Below, in pieces: positions 34,056-46,277 of a stretch of 64,000 nt of DNA. Position 1 is the stretch's first letter. Each line of letters begins with the position of its first letter. The DNA is taken from positions 23,217,329 through 23,281,328 of the forward strand of contig OX638369.1 of the NCBI GenBank assembly GCA_951812925.1, written 5' to 3'. The stretch is from Calliopum simillimum. Lineage: Eukaryota; Arthropoda; Insecta; Diptera; Lauxaniidae. The position numbers and the translations under genes were made by a program. The notes under the pieces were generated by a model. It was not told where the DNA came from. It ran no database searches and saw only the letters and a list, made by a program, of their open reading frames with translations.

Positions 34056-35502
34056 AAATAATAATAATATATGACAATTTTCGCTGAAGTAAACTTGTTA
34101 CGAAATTTCTACTGGTAAGCAAGCCCTTAACGTTATATCACGTAAAAGTGTATTGTTTAAATGTAAAGTAACTTTACATGTTGCCGCGACAATAAAGCCG
34201 TGTATTTCTTTTCGCTTTGTTACCGTTGCTGTATTCATTTTGTTGCTTTCAGAGACAAAGGCTGAAAGCTCTTTTTTTTTGAAAAGTACTTTTGCGATCG
34301 CATTTCAGGCAAAAGTTGAATAAAAAATCTGAGAGAAAGAGTTTGGGCTTATGAACTAAAAAAGAAACTTTCCACGAAATTACAATGATGTCAACTAGTT
34401 TTTTCCAAAGAAAAATCTTTTTCTTTTCATACTTTTGCATATCAACTTGAGTAGGTTAAACCATATAAAAATTCTTCGCTTCGAAAAAAATCAGCTTAGT
34501 ATTTCTTTGCCATAAACATACCAATTACTTCACAAATCCTTATAATTTTAATGAAATCTTTAATTATTTCCATTGCAACATTGTAATTTAAGTGCTTCCT
34601 TCTGATAAAACAGGAATCGTTCAACCGTTTGAAAGAAAAAGAAGAAAAAACTGTAATTTTTGCCAATTTGGCATTTTTGTGTTTATAACGGCATCAATTA
34701 CATAATAAAATCCCTTTACTCGTTGGCAATATTTGCGAAAAAACAATGCCATAAGAAAATTAGAGAGAAAAAAAGTCAATTTCAAGGACAAACTTTCCAT
34801 GCATGCGTACTGAGTACTGCAAGTTATTGCCGCCATACCAAAAGGATATCACTGCAATAAAACAAAGAACGAGGAAAATTTACAAACTAAAAAGCTAAAA
34901 CGTCGTATTTGTGTGCACACTTACAAATTTCATGTAAGTGGGTTCATGTAATTCGCTATCGGCCATAAAGTGTGCAAATCGCATTTGCACAGTGGGTCAA
35001 AGTTAATAAAATGTATGATTTTAACAATTTAGTATGCAATATTCGTTGTAAGCAACATCTGTTCATACGGGGGAACTAACAAAAGTTCGCTGGGTTGGTT
35101 TTAGTTTGAGTATTTCATTTTTAAAAAATTTAAAGGTAAAGGTCGATTCACAGTTGTCTTGCAATATTTCGTTTAAATTTTTAGAAAAATCAATTGCAAT
35201 AGTGAAGAAAAATTAATAAATTTCTGATGAAATGTCCTAAGGAATTCCGCAACCAACACAGTAAGCAATTTCTCATTCCCCAACAAACCAAATGTTCCGA
35301 CCTTTTTCTGAATTCAGACTTTTTCGGAACAAATTCGAAACTGTTTAGAGTTTTCGTTACGAATTCGTTAAGAAATTTCGTTACAAATTCACTAGGAAAT
35401 TTTTGAACGAATTCTGGCTGAGTTCAGCTTCATGCTTTTTATCTCGGATGCGTTGATTGTTACGCCGGTCTTCTGTGATTACAAGGCAAGGTCTTCAATC
35501 TT
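34056..35502. other. AT-rich non-coding stretch
   Basis: No gene or repeat recognised. Confidence 0.5.
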
Positions 35503-36205
35503 GCATAGCATAGCATAGCATAGCAAAGCATAGCATAGCATAGCATAGCATAGCATAGCATAGCATAGCATAGCATAGCATAGCATAGCATAGCATAGCA
35601 TAGCATAGCATAGCATAGCATAGCATAGCATAGCATAGCATAGCATAGCATAGCATAGCATAGCATAGCATAGCATAGCATAGCATAGCATAGCATAGCA
35701 TAGCATAGCATAGCATAGCATAGCATAGCATAGCATAGCATAGCATAGCATAGCATAGCATAGCATAGCATAGCATAGCATAGCATAGCATAGCATAGCA
35801 TAGCATAGCATAGCATAGCATAGCATAGCATAGCATAGCATAGCATAGCATAGCATAGCATAGCATAGCATAGCATAGCATAGCATAGCATAGCATAGCA
35901 TAGCATAGCATAGCATAGCATAGCATAGCATAGCATAGCATAGCATAGCATAGCATAGCATAGCATAGCATAGCATAGCATAGCATAGCATAGCATAGCA
36001 TAGCATAGCATAGCATAGCATAGCATAGCATAGCATAGCATAGCATAGCATAGCATAGCATAGCATAGCATAGCATAGCATAGCATAGCATAGCATAGCA
36101 TAGCATAGCATAGCATAGCATAGCATAGCATAGCATAGCATAGCATAGCATAGCATAGCATAGCATAGCATAGCATAGCATAGCATAGCATAGCATAGCA
36201 TAGCA
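35503..36205. repeat. (GCATA)n pentanucleotide array, ~140 units
   Basis: About 703 bp of almost pure GCATA/TAGCA. The only interruption I see is an A at ~35526 (AGCAAAGC). Because 5 and 3 share no factor and the minus-strand unit has no stop codon, all three minus frames are open and read Met-Leu-Cys-Tyr-Ala repeatedly. They are artefacts, not genes. Confidence 0.98.
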
Positions 36206-38412
36206 AACAGTCCTGGCGGAATGTCGGTAACAACCCGTTGTATAATACACTGTATTTAAAGCCTTCATACTGTACCGGTACTAATATGATGATTCATTTA
36301 CAAAATCGACATCCGAGGGTACCTTAGATATAATGACTAAACTCTTACAAAAATTTTGTCGTTTAAAAATTAAATATATTTTTTTGGGGGGTAGTTATAG
36401 ATAATATTCAAAATTTTCAAAATTTTTCGAACTGTTTTTTAATTTTTTTGACCAAGTTTTGAAAAATTATAAAATATCTCAGGAAATTCTGAAAAACTTC
36501 ACACGCACTTTTTGGGCAATTGTAAGCATTTTTCCCATACACACTTTTTTCTTTTTTGACTGCGTAATTGAAAACGTAAAAAAAAAACCAGATTTTAAAA
36601 TGCGAATATTATCTAAGTATATCCCAAAAAAATAAAAAGGTATAATCTCTATTTCTAAAGTACTCTGGCGCACCGATTTTGTAATAAAAAAAAGTTATGA
36701 CCAAACATGTTTTTTAAGCCAAAATGGGCCCGTAGAATCTTCATTTCATTCTCGGAATGAAAAAAAAAAAAAAAAAAAAATAAATAATAATTATGTAGAT
36801 ATCGATTTTAAGAGTCCTTCTAACTTTTATTGGTTTCGGGATACTTTTCTTTTGCATCATACAAAATCAAACCGGTCTAATTTATATCCCCTAATATCTT
36901 TTGCTTCTTATTCATGGATGTTTCTAGAAAACCACCAATAAATAACAGCTAGGCCATATTGATATAATTTTTGTTTTCTTTGGAGTTCTGAATCCTGATA
37001 TTATTATTGTAATATTTTCTTAGTACGGAATACGCAGAAGTTGTTGAAATGTTGAATTGTTTATTGAAACTAAACCACTGTATGCATAGCATACATCGCT
37101 GCCTCAAAGCTAGAATTCGAACCAGATAAAAAGCATTAACTTTTATTATGCCTACGAGTAGGTTAAGCTCGATGGCACAAACAGCTGATGTCGTTTGTAT
37201 ATCAAAATACCAAACCCAATGTCTTACGAGGTGTTTAATATGAAAAAACAACCCAAGCCCAAGTAAGCCAAATACTACTTCTTTTTTGCTTCAGTGATTT
37301 ATACGACTCGGTCAGATGTATTACATTAACAAGAAGAATTTTTTCGAACAGTGGAGCTTGAAAATTTCTTTGGAAAATTTCATTCTATAGATTGTATTTC
37401 GTGCCGTTCTGAATGTAAGTAGAAGCCATTGAGATTTGTTGCTTACAAGACGATACACACACGACGATTGTTGGCTTATTCCAAATTGGTTGAGCAAATA
37501 CGTACACGCGCAGCAAACACCAACACCAAAGTCTCAACTCAACCCGAAATTTTCATCAACAACTTTTAGTGCTGTTGCAGCTGTAAGAATCCAAAGCAAC
37601 CGTAACCTCAACCTCAAAAGTAGATATCCCGCATTTATACGATTTGTGGGAATTTTTCAATTTAATTTCAAAAGCGCATAAAACAAAAAGAAGAAGAAGA
37701 ACTCTATAATGTGGGATTTTGTTGGAGAACTCTTTGTTTTTTTGCTTTTTTCTTTGTTTTCTAGCTGTGTACTCATCAAGCGTATTGGAATTTCGTCAAC
37801 ATGAAATGTTGCTGATGATGCTTGACGACGCGAGCGAGCAAGGCGTCCTTGTAGCGTCCTTTTTAGCGCAAGCTAAAACCAAAACCAAATCATCCATCAG
37901 GAAGGGTTCACAACAAATCAGTTGAGTGTGTGTATGTGCTATACATGTGCGTGAGTGGTGGTGGTGCAAATGTGTGTGTGTGTATGAAGGCACTCAAGTG
38001 TGTCACACACATAACGTGGCTGATAAAAGAGATCTTTAGCATGCTGGCGGCGGTGGTGGTGGCGGCAGCATTAGCGCGCTTCAGCCGTAGGTCCATAAAC
38101 AACTGTTTACACGGTGCTAAGTTTCTTAAATGTGGCATTTAATTGAATTGGTGAAAATTTTATATAAAACTTGATTGAAAATTTATTCCAGGAAATAATC
38201 ATACTATGTATGAAAATAATTCTACTATTAAGTTTTCTTCTTAATATTATCTCAAGAATTGAGTTCTCTGGGAAGTTTGCAAGCAAAAGCAGTGGAATAT
38301 ATGACATGGTACATGGAAGAAAGTAATTTTCGGATTCCGAAGTGAATCCGATTTCAGAACCTGAATAAATAAAATTTATCAATACAATAACAAACCCAAC
38401 CATTAAATTAAA
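36206..38412. other. Non-coding stretch
   Basis: No gene recognised. A poly-A run lies at ~36761-36780, GT-rich sequence near 37925-37985 and a GGC/GGT-rich patch near 38045-38070. The frame at 37719-37925 has no recognisable domain. The last ~300 bp could be LTR-derived (see the primer-site motif that follows). Confidence 0.45.
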
Positions 38413-38430
38413 TGGCGCCCAACGTTGGGC
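38413..38430 (+). promoter_or_regulatory. Orphan primer-binding-site motif, tRNA-Lys(CTT) type
   Basis: TGGCGCCCAACGTTGGGC is complementary to the 3' end of tRNA-Lys(CTT) at 17 of 18 positions as I recall it, the primer used by several gypsy-type elements. AATAAA lies ~50 bp upstream (near 38365), as expected in an LTR. I cannot define LTR borders and see no gag or RT downstream, so this may be a degraded 5' end or coincidence. Confidence 0.4.
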
Positions 38431-39768
38431 CAAAAAAACTGTTTTTGGACAAAATACAAAAATGCGTGTTTAGTTAAATTAATCAAAGTACCACGTACCA
38501 AAATATTTTCACATAGACTCTATTCTCTCTATCCTATAAGTCTTTTGGAATTTTGCCTCTCACAAAAGTTTCATGACTCCTAGCGCCAATTCCTTTAAAA
38601 TTTTGGCTTATGATTTTATACCATTTGGTGTCCAGGTGGTCTGGTGGTTTAATTTGCGAGTTTAAATTCAATTTCCATGCGTTTTTGTCCGATATTATTT
38701 TTGTCAGTGTAATGCGCTTGCCTGTCATTCTTTTTTGGATTTTTTGCTTAAAAATTATATGTATGGGATTTTTCTATGAATTTGTATTTTTTTCGTGGGA
38801 TTTGTTTGGTTTTTTGGGCTTTCTATATTTCTTTTCATTTCATAGTTTTTCTTTTGCCTTCGTTTTTTTTATATCTAGATATATTTAGCTTGTAGGATTT
38901 ATAGGAAAAAATAAAGGATAATCCCAATTTTTATGTTGCCTTGTTGTTGTCTTCATTTTTATTGTTGTTGTCTCGTAGCATGTTACTTTGGCAATACATA
39001 TATCCATGTATATATATTTGTATGTATGTTCTCTTAAAGACATGCCACGACATGACGCAGACAAATTGAAAGCTTTGAAATATTATGTTGTTAGGGTTTC
39101 TACTCAATCTTTCAGCTTCTTCTACATAATACACCACACTTTCACTTTTATTTCGCATTTGGCTGAGTTCTCCCATATATATTTTTTCTCACATTCTTTT
39201 AGTCGTGGCACTATTTTGGAAAAATATCGATGATATCAGTGTATTTTAATGAATTTGTTGATTGTATCGGAGTGAGCATGGCTATATTTAGAGTTTCATC
39301 GATTCAGAAAGTTTCAGGCAATGTGAAGCAAACAGGATTTAAATTTTATTCAGCTGTGTCAAACGTCAGAGATTTGACAAATTTGGTTTTTTTAGATGAA
39401 GGGGGCCTGGTCCAGCTAATTATATAAGTACCAAATCTTATTTACCTGAGTCAAATAGTTCCAGAACTTTGATGAATTTGGGGAAGGGAAGGCTGAAAAC
39501 TGCTAATTTTTGTATTGGATTCTATATAATCAAGTATTGTATTTATATGTACCTAATCTCATTCATCTATATCAAAAAGTTTCGGAAATAGAATTGGTTA
39601 TTTTAATTAAAGCCACATATTTGCATATAAGAACCATTTTTTTGAACTTAAACGGCCTGGGGCACAGTTTAATATTTTCCAACTAGGACCAAAATTGTTT
39701 GCTTGATATTTACACCAATAGAAAATTTTTTTAGCCCATGGGAGCAAAGTATTTCACATTTTTAGTTT
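38431..39768. other. Non-coding stretch between primer-site motif and integrase remnant
   Basis: No gag, protease or RT motif found. T-rich and TA-rich runs (38780-38880, 38995-39030). Confidence 0.5.
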
Positions 39769-40918
39769 TTGCTGTTTAATGTATCGATGCCTGAGACGAA
39801 AAGTAGGATGGAGGATGGTAAAATTCGCTCAAAACTGCTGGTTATTACTAAGGTGAAATTTAACGAAATAATCGAGAATTATCACAATGGATCAAGCGAT
39901 GGACATCTGAGCATAACAAAAATCACAGAGAAAATAAAGAAACGGTTTTATTGGGAAGGATGCCAGTTGCTGACTGGATCCGCCGTTGTGATCAATGTGC
40001 AATTGCTAAAGGACCAAGGCGACGAAATTGGGGGAAAATGCATCAGTATAACGTTAGAGCTCCATTTGAGAGGATAGCCACAGATATAGCTTAACCTTTT
40101 CCAATCAGCAATGCTGGAAATAAATATATCCTTGTGGTAATTGATTACTTCAACAAGTGGCCAGAAGTATATCCCATTCCCAATCAAGAAGCAAAAACAG
40201 TGGGAGACATTTTCATCAAAAATTGGATTTGTCGATATGGAGCTCCACTCGAGTTGCATTCCGACCAAGGACAAAATTTTGAGTCGGCACTTTTTAAAGA
40301 GGTTTGTGACATGGTTGAAATTCAGAAGACACGTACCACAGCATTGCATCCTCAGTCCAGTAAAAAAGGTTCAACCGTACTCTAGAGGAGCATCTGAAAA
40401 AGGTTGTCGACAAAGGACAAAAAGATTGGGAGACGCTCATCGCAATCTTTCGTCCTTTGTCGTTTCTGATGGCTTATCGTTCGTCAATACTCGATAGCAC
40501 TACATTCACGCCAGCAAAAGCCCTTTTTGGTACGGACTTAAGGCTTCCAGTAGATTTGAAGTACGGAGTAAGCGTTGGCCCAGAAACGACCCATGCTGAC
40601 AATTACATGTCGCCAAAAAAGTAAGAACTGGCTGATATATACGAGCTTTTATGGAGACGTACTCAATTCGGTAGCGGTAAGGTGGAAACTGACCTGCCAG
40701 CAAATATTGAAGGATTCAAAGAAAGTTACAACGAAAATGAAGCTTGTTTCCTAAAATACAGACTCATTGGAGAGGGACCTAACATGATCGCCACAAGGAT
40801 TAACGATGTTGTGTATCGAATCCCTGGTAATAAAGGTAAATTAAAAGTGGTACACATTGAAAGACTAACACCATATGGGGGCGACAATGAATCTCTTGTT
40901 CGGGACGAACAAGTTTAA
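39769..40918 (+). pseudogene. Ty3/gypsy integrase remnant (3' part of pol)
   Basis: Integrase inserts retrotransposon DNA into the host genome. In order: a zinc-binding HHCC region (YHNGSSDGHLSITKITEKI, then after a frameshift the RRCDQCA part), and the catalytic core with its first Asp in ERIATDIA, followed directly by a stop near 40092. The core continues with VVIDYFNKWPEVYP and the second Asp in LHSDQGQNF. The third acidic residue should lie in a DG.VER motif after LHPQS, but ~40355-40368 carries a deletion with frameshift that removes it. Later pieces read DSTTFTPAKALFGTDLRLP, then NMIATRINDVVYRIPGNKG and VVHIERLTPYGG. At least four breaks, so dead. RT and RNase H are absent upstream. The part looks like mdg1/412-type gypsy elements, but the lineage is uncertain. 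Confidence 0.88.
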
Positions 40919-40929
40919 GAGGAAGGCAG
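40915..40929 (+). promoter_or_regulatory. Putative polypurine tract
   Basis: TTTAAGAGGAAGGCAG directly precedes TGTGAC, the likely start of the 3' LTR. Confidence 0.5.
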
Positions 40930-41380
40930 TGTGACAAAAATTCTTTAGCACAAATAAATGGAAAGAAACTTCTCAAAAGTACCTGACAGTTCGAGATGTC
41001 AATAGAAGAAAACAATGATGCCTACTATTAAGAAATTATTAGCCAAGGGAATTTTATGGCGATCAACAAGATGTTGCCAGATGTTTTGTTATTGCAATTC
41101 TAGAAAGTTCATACGGGTATAAAAGAAGCTGATCATGAGTGCTGGATATAGTTGATTTTAAGCAATAAAGTGTCAGTAAAAGTAAATAAAGCGCTAATTG
41201 TAATATTAGAATTTAAATGTAAATAAACAGTTAAAAAAACAATCGCACAGTGTAAAAATAAATATTTGTAATTTAAACAAACCATTTTATAATTAAGTAA
41301 AGCGTGCTTTTGATTGTGATCGAACTAAGAAAACTGTAAGAGATGGAAATTATCGTCATAAGAGATGAAATTTCGTAACA
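40930..41380 (+). repeat. Putative 3' LTR of the gypsy remnant
   Basis: It starts TGTGAC after the purine tract and probably ends GTAACA at 41380 (about 451 bp). It contains GGGTATAAAAGAAGC (41115-41129) and AATAAA near 41166 as promoter and polyadenylation signals. No second copy exists in the window to confirm the borders. Confidence 0.55.
41118..41125 (+). promoter_or_regulatory. TATA box in the putative LTR
   Basis: TATAAAAG, about 190 bp into the LTR and ~45 bp upstream of an AATAAA signal. This is a compact arrangement normal for gypsy LTRs. Confidence 0.5.
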
Positions 41381-44300
41381 ATATGAGTGGTCTATTGCAT
41401 ATTCGTTTGATGTGGTTCCTTCTGAAAGTGATGTTCCCTAGAGTAATAACCAATTTTTTTTACAGGACCTTGACTAAGTGAGTTAAGAGCATAGGAAAAA
41501 AACTAGTGATATTTTCCAGCAAAACCCAAAATAATACTTTTCAACTTTTCCTCAACGACGCATTTAACTTGATGCCTGAATATCCATATATAGCAATCCA
41601 TAGATATTTTAGTGGACTACAATAATGTCCATTTTGGTTTGTGGCCGCTTGTGCGCAATGCAAAATTATTTATTCAAAGTGCTTAGTTAAAATATAAAAG
41701 TATTAGTTAAGTATATTTAAATCGATATTTTCCGGCATCTCTTTTTCCCATTTCTCACCGTATTTTCGTGCAACCAGCATCAGGAGGGATAATGTCGCGG
41801 AAGACGTTAGAAATTGGATTTTTACTTCTGTTGCAAAAATTCATCCATTATATGCTATAACACACACAAACACATACAATCGCTCATACAAAAACCAAAA
41901 CAGAAAAATCGTTGAAAATATTTTTGTATTCCATTCTCTGGTGTAAATATTTGTTGTGTGTGTAGTTGTTATTTTTTCCTTTATATCCTCGTGTGTGGGT
42001 GCGTGTGTCGCCGCATCGTGTGAACAAAAGGAATTTTTTAATGTTACAAATATTTAAATGGAAATTCTTATGATGAATGAATTTTTACGTGGCACTGCGT
42101 ATTTTCCATTTTTCTAGTGAATTTATTTTAAAGGTTTCTCTCTCTCGCTGCTTTTCACATTTCATTATAAAGTGTAGTGTCCTAAAAGCATCCTTTTTAT
42201 TGCATTCATTGCGTTCATTTGAAATTCTTAACCTCTTGCCACATTATGCTTTGTAGTTTATTTATACTTTTGAGGATTTGTTTTCTCAATAATTCCTTTT
42301 ATCTTCTTTTTCATAGTAAAATTAAATTGTGTGGTTTTTTATATTTTTCACGGACTGAAATGTGACCGCATGGCATTGATTGATGTGTCTAGACATCGCT
42401 TTTAATGGTAAGTTTTTTATGTAAAAAAATGTAAAACGTCCAACTGCGCCATTAATACTGTGAAGTTTAAGTTCAGATGAGATTTTTCTCAAAGCTTGTT
42501 CAATTTATCGAAACTTTTCCTTCAAACTTATTTTATGACATCTAAGCTCTCAAAACTTAATTAGTTTGAATTTAAACAATTTGTGAAACGTCCGAATACA
42601 TATTAAGTATAAAAATTTTTCACAAAATTTAAGATAAGTAATTCGAGTTCTCTAAATAAAGCACTAAATCATATGCAAATTTTCATAAAAAACTGTACGA
42701 ATGAAACGTCCGACATGCATAATTTTCCTACATACAAATCACGTGACCAAATCTTAAACAGCACTATGCAATACAAGCTACTGTCATATTTCAATGCATA
42801 TAAATCTCAAAAAGAAATTTCTTCTTCGCATTTTAATCAAAAAAACTGCCAACATTCCGACCAACCGAAGTCATTTGTCCTGCTCAACTGACGACGAAGA
42901 AACAAGTGCAGCAGATTCAAAATGCAACAAACCACGAACACTTAACTTAATTTTGGAAGCACCAACCAAGCCCAGCTCATAATTCACTTAAAATACACTC
43001 AACCGAGAAAAATTTTCGTATCCTTTAAGAGTTAAAGGAAAAAGGATCTTTTTTGCTCTTGGCTGCATAAATAAAATTGTCAATTTCAGTAGAGCTGCAA
43101 GCTGCTGCTGCTGCTGCAGCACAAAAAGCAGCAAGCAAAAAATTACAAACACATTTCTTTCAATTTGCTCAAATCACATGATAACTAAGGAAAGAAAGCA
43201 AAAGAGGAAAGAAAAATGAAGACGATGAAAAAAAAGAAGAAAATTGTCAAAGGAAGGCCAAAAGTAAGATGAAAGCAAAAAATTCTCAATAAAATTAAAA
43301 ACCAAAAAATGCCAATAAAAATGTTGCAAGCACCAACTTCAATTGCAACTGATTTAGAATGAACACAAGGGAGTAAGATATTGGAAATCGCAAGAGAGGC
43401 AAGTGAGTACAAAGTCCTGCTTGCCAAAATATTTCTCCAACTTATTAACTCATGTTCAACACAAAAAAGAAGTTTCCATAAGTACAATATTAAAAAACCT
43501 TAAACAAAGAGGACTTATTAAAACCAAAAAATTCTTTATCTCCTGAATTCGAGATGAAGGTGGTATGTGACTGTGACAATTCATGTGCGAAATTTGATTT
43601 GTCTTTTCGATCTGCCTCCAGACAAAATTCCAGCAAAATCAATCGTTCTTGTGTTCCATATATCTGACGAAGTATAACTCTTTCACAAAACTTCTGCTGC
43701 TCAAATAGTTTAAGTTTTAGTGATATTTACTGAGATGTTTACCGACGGCCAAATTTCTGCTACCCTGAAAGTTTCACTTCAATGACGACAGACGTTAAGG
43801 TGCCATTGTTTCCACTGCTAAGCAGAACACCAGAGTAAATGCGAAGATTTGACCTGATTAAAGATGTAAAACATTGCTACAGAGCATTCAACTCTTCACC
43901 TACAATTGTCTTAAACAAAGTCTGGAATTTTTTTTCTTATTCTCATTCTGGCTTTTTCCCGCTTCTCGTATGTCCTGTTAAAGAGATCGCCTCAATGATA
44001 TTCTTGATCGACTGCACCTTTAGTTGGCCTTAGAATTACAGAACTGGGCATGTCAAACCACGTAGTTGACGCAAAGAGTGACAGAACTTTATTTTTGACG
44101 TATAATTTCTACAGATTAATTCTGGGCGCAGATCTTTATACGGAATGTTCAAACCGATTCATCAATCCCACGGTAGAGAGCCAGGTCTTGCAACTTTTAT
44201 AGTGGAGTCAAAGTTCTTCAGACTTATTGAAGTGGAAAGAATCGGTGACCCTCAAATGTTGAGCAGTTGATGCAATCACACTGCCTAACTTACAAAATTC

Positions 44301-45180
44301 ATCTACCTAGGCGATGACTTCAGTTTCAAGCGACAATGGACCGCAGACTGATGATCTTACTTTAGCTGATGCTAATCTTCACTATTTCGTCAATAAACCA
44401 CATGGCAACCATATAGATAATTATGATTATTAGATTATACTCTCTAGAGAACAATTTTTATGAATAAACTGTTTTCTTTGAGTTTGGATCCAAAACAATC
44501 CAAAATAGTGCTGTCAAAGCAAAGCTTTGCTAAAACCCAGAAGAGGAATAAAAGCTATTGGATAAGGAATAATTATATAAGATTATGTATTTAAATCTAT
44601 CGTGCTACGATTTGATTAGACTGGTGTATGAGGCAAGATAGAAATAGTGTTTTTTTTTCTTATGAAAATTTTGGTTTCAGAGTAATGCGAAATGTATGAT
44701 GCAATGAAAAGAAAAGGTCGTGGGTAAAATGCAAACCAAATTTGGAGTCGTGCCACCACTTGACTTGTTGCATTCCCGTCGCTGGTCTGTATTTCCGTTC
44801 AGATTAAAAACTTAGGAGAGTCGTGCCGCTCCCGCCTCTCCGTTGTCCTCTGCTAACCTTTCCGCGTTTGCTTGTTCATTCACGAGAGCCCGCGCCACCG
44901 CTACATTCTCTTAGCAATTTAGAAAATTCTAAGAAAACAAAACCTACTGCACTTAATATCTGTCCAAAGATGGTTGAAAAAATTAAAGAACATATCTTAC
45001 CAAGTTAGCAGTTATAGCACGAGAGAACGATACCTTCGCCGAAACTTTTATTTCACCATTCCATTGTCATCCACGATCAGCTGTTTCTTTTGTATGATAA
45101 AATTCGACAGTTGGTACTCACTGTTTTGGAACCAGGGTTGCTGCATCATGCGACAATCACGCAACTATTATCTAACTGCA
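41381..45180. other. Non-coding stretch
   Basis: No gene recognised. A CTG/CAG run lies near 43097-43135. The frame at 44823-45008 sits in a locally GC-richer patch (Pro/Leu-rich start) but has no known domain. CA-rich sequence lies near 41858-41890. Confidence 0.5.
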
Positions 45181-45185
45181 CGACA

Positions 45186-46272
45186 CACTATGGTTTTTTT
45201 TTTTTAAAAGAAAGTGTACACAAAAATAATTCACTACAAGGACACATTTTCTTTAAAAAAATTAAACGCGAAGTTAAAGGTTATACATTCACCTATCTAA
45301 AAAGATGCCTGCTTTTTCCAGCATCTGATCCACAAAATAGTGACATGGGTCGAAATCTCTCAAATTTTGAAAAAATCGATTTTTCTGTTTAAAAATGTTA
45401 GTCGCATTAAACGCAGGAGTGATATCTGAATAAGTTTATGTGAATTGAATCAAGTCAAGTAAGATGAAATCAACTCAAAGCGAAAACGGGCGGCGCCACG
45501 CCTCAAAAATAAATTCGTCATATCTCCGAAACTATTACACGCAGATAGATAAGATTCGGTATGTTTGTAATAGGCACAGAGAGAAATAATGTTTACTAGA
45601 AAAATGGGTGGTGCCATGCCCCGAAAATATAAAACACATCATATCTCCAAAATTATTTGACCCATGTGGATGAAATTCAGTTTGTATACAAAAGTCATCA
45701 GGAAAAATAATGTCTGCAGAAAAAATACGTGGTGCCACGCCCACAGGCAGAGCTACATGAATGAACTTGTTTCCTATAGAAAATAGTGTCAATTAAAAGA
45801 GATATATTCATTTTTGGGTGTGGTACCGCCCTGTTTTTCAGCAAACATTATATGACTCACTACCCTTTACATATATACCGAAATTAATCCCTATAGCTCA
45901 AATAGTTTCGAAAATATGATAAGTTTTATATATATAAGGTGTGGCACCACCCACTTTTTCAGTGGATGTTATTTCTCTTTGTGCCTGTTACACACATACC
46001 GAAACTTATCTCTCTGCGTCTAATAGTTTCGGAGATATGACGAATATTACGAATTTGTTTTTGGGGCGTGGCGCCGCCCATTTGGACTTTGAGTTGGTTT
46101 AATCTTACTTGATTTGATTGAATGCACATAAAATTATTCATATATCACTCCTGCGTTTAATGCGACTAACATTTTTAAACAGAAAAATCGATTTTTTCAA
46201 AATGTAAGAGATTTCGACCCGTGTCACTATTTTGTGGATCAGATACTTTTTTGTCCAAAAAAAACCATAGTG
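45186..46272. mobile_element. Transib-like non-autonomous fold-back element with 5-bp target duplication
   Basis: Both ends are CACTATGGTTTTTTTT (45186; inverted at 46257-46272), flanked by CGACA (45181-45185 and 46273-46277). Ends starting CACTATGG with a 5-bp GC-rich duplication are the hallmark of Transib, the DNA transposon superfamily related to RAG1. The inner arms are complementary, for example CTGATCCACAAAATAGTGAC near 45325 against its inverse near 46225-46245, plus the AACGCAGGAGTGATAT-type blocks. About 110 bp (45205-45320) is present only in the left arm. No transposase. Confidence 0.75.
45488..46080. repeat. Six GGTGCCACGCCC motifs in inverted arms, period ~120 bp
   Basis: Motifs near 45488, 45605 and 45728 read one way. 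Those near 45816, 45937 and 46063 read as the complement (GGTGTGGCACCACCC, GGGGCGTGGCGCCGCCC). Each unit also has CATATCTCCGAAACTATT-like text and GAAATTCGGTATG-like text. The symmetry centre is near 45780. Confidence 0.8.
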
Positions 46273-46277
46273 CGACA

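Noticed and set aside
35503..36205. CRISPR-like regular repeat
   Set aside because: A simple pentamer array without spacers, in eukaryotic DNA.
35460..36268. Three long minus-strand frames of ~240-257 codons
   Set aside because: They are the GCATA pentamer array read in three frames (repeating Met-Leu-Cys-Tyr-Ala). No real protein.
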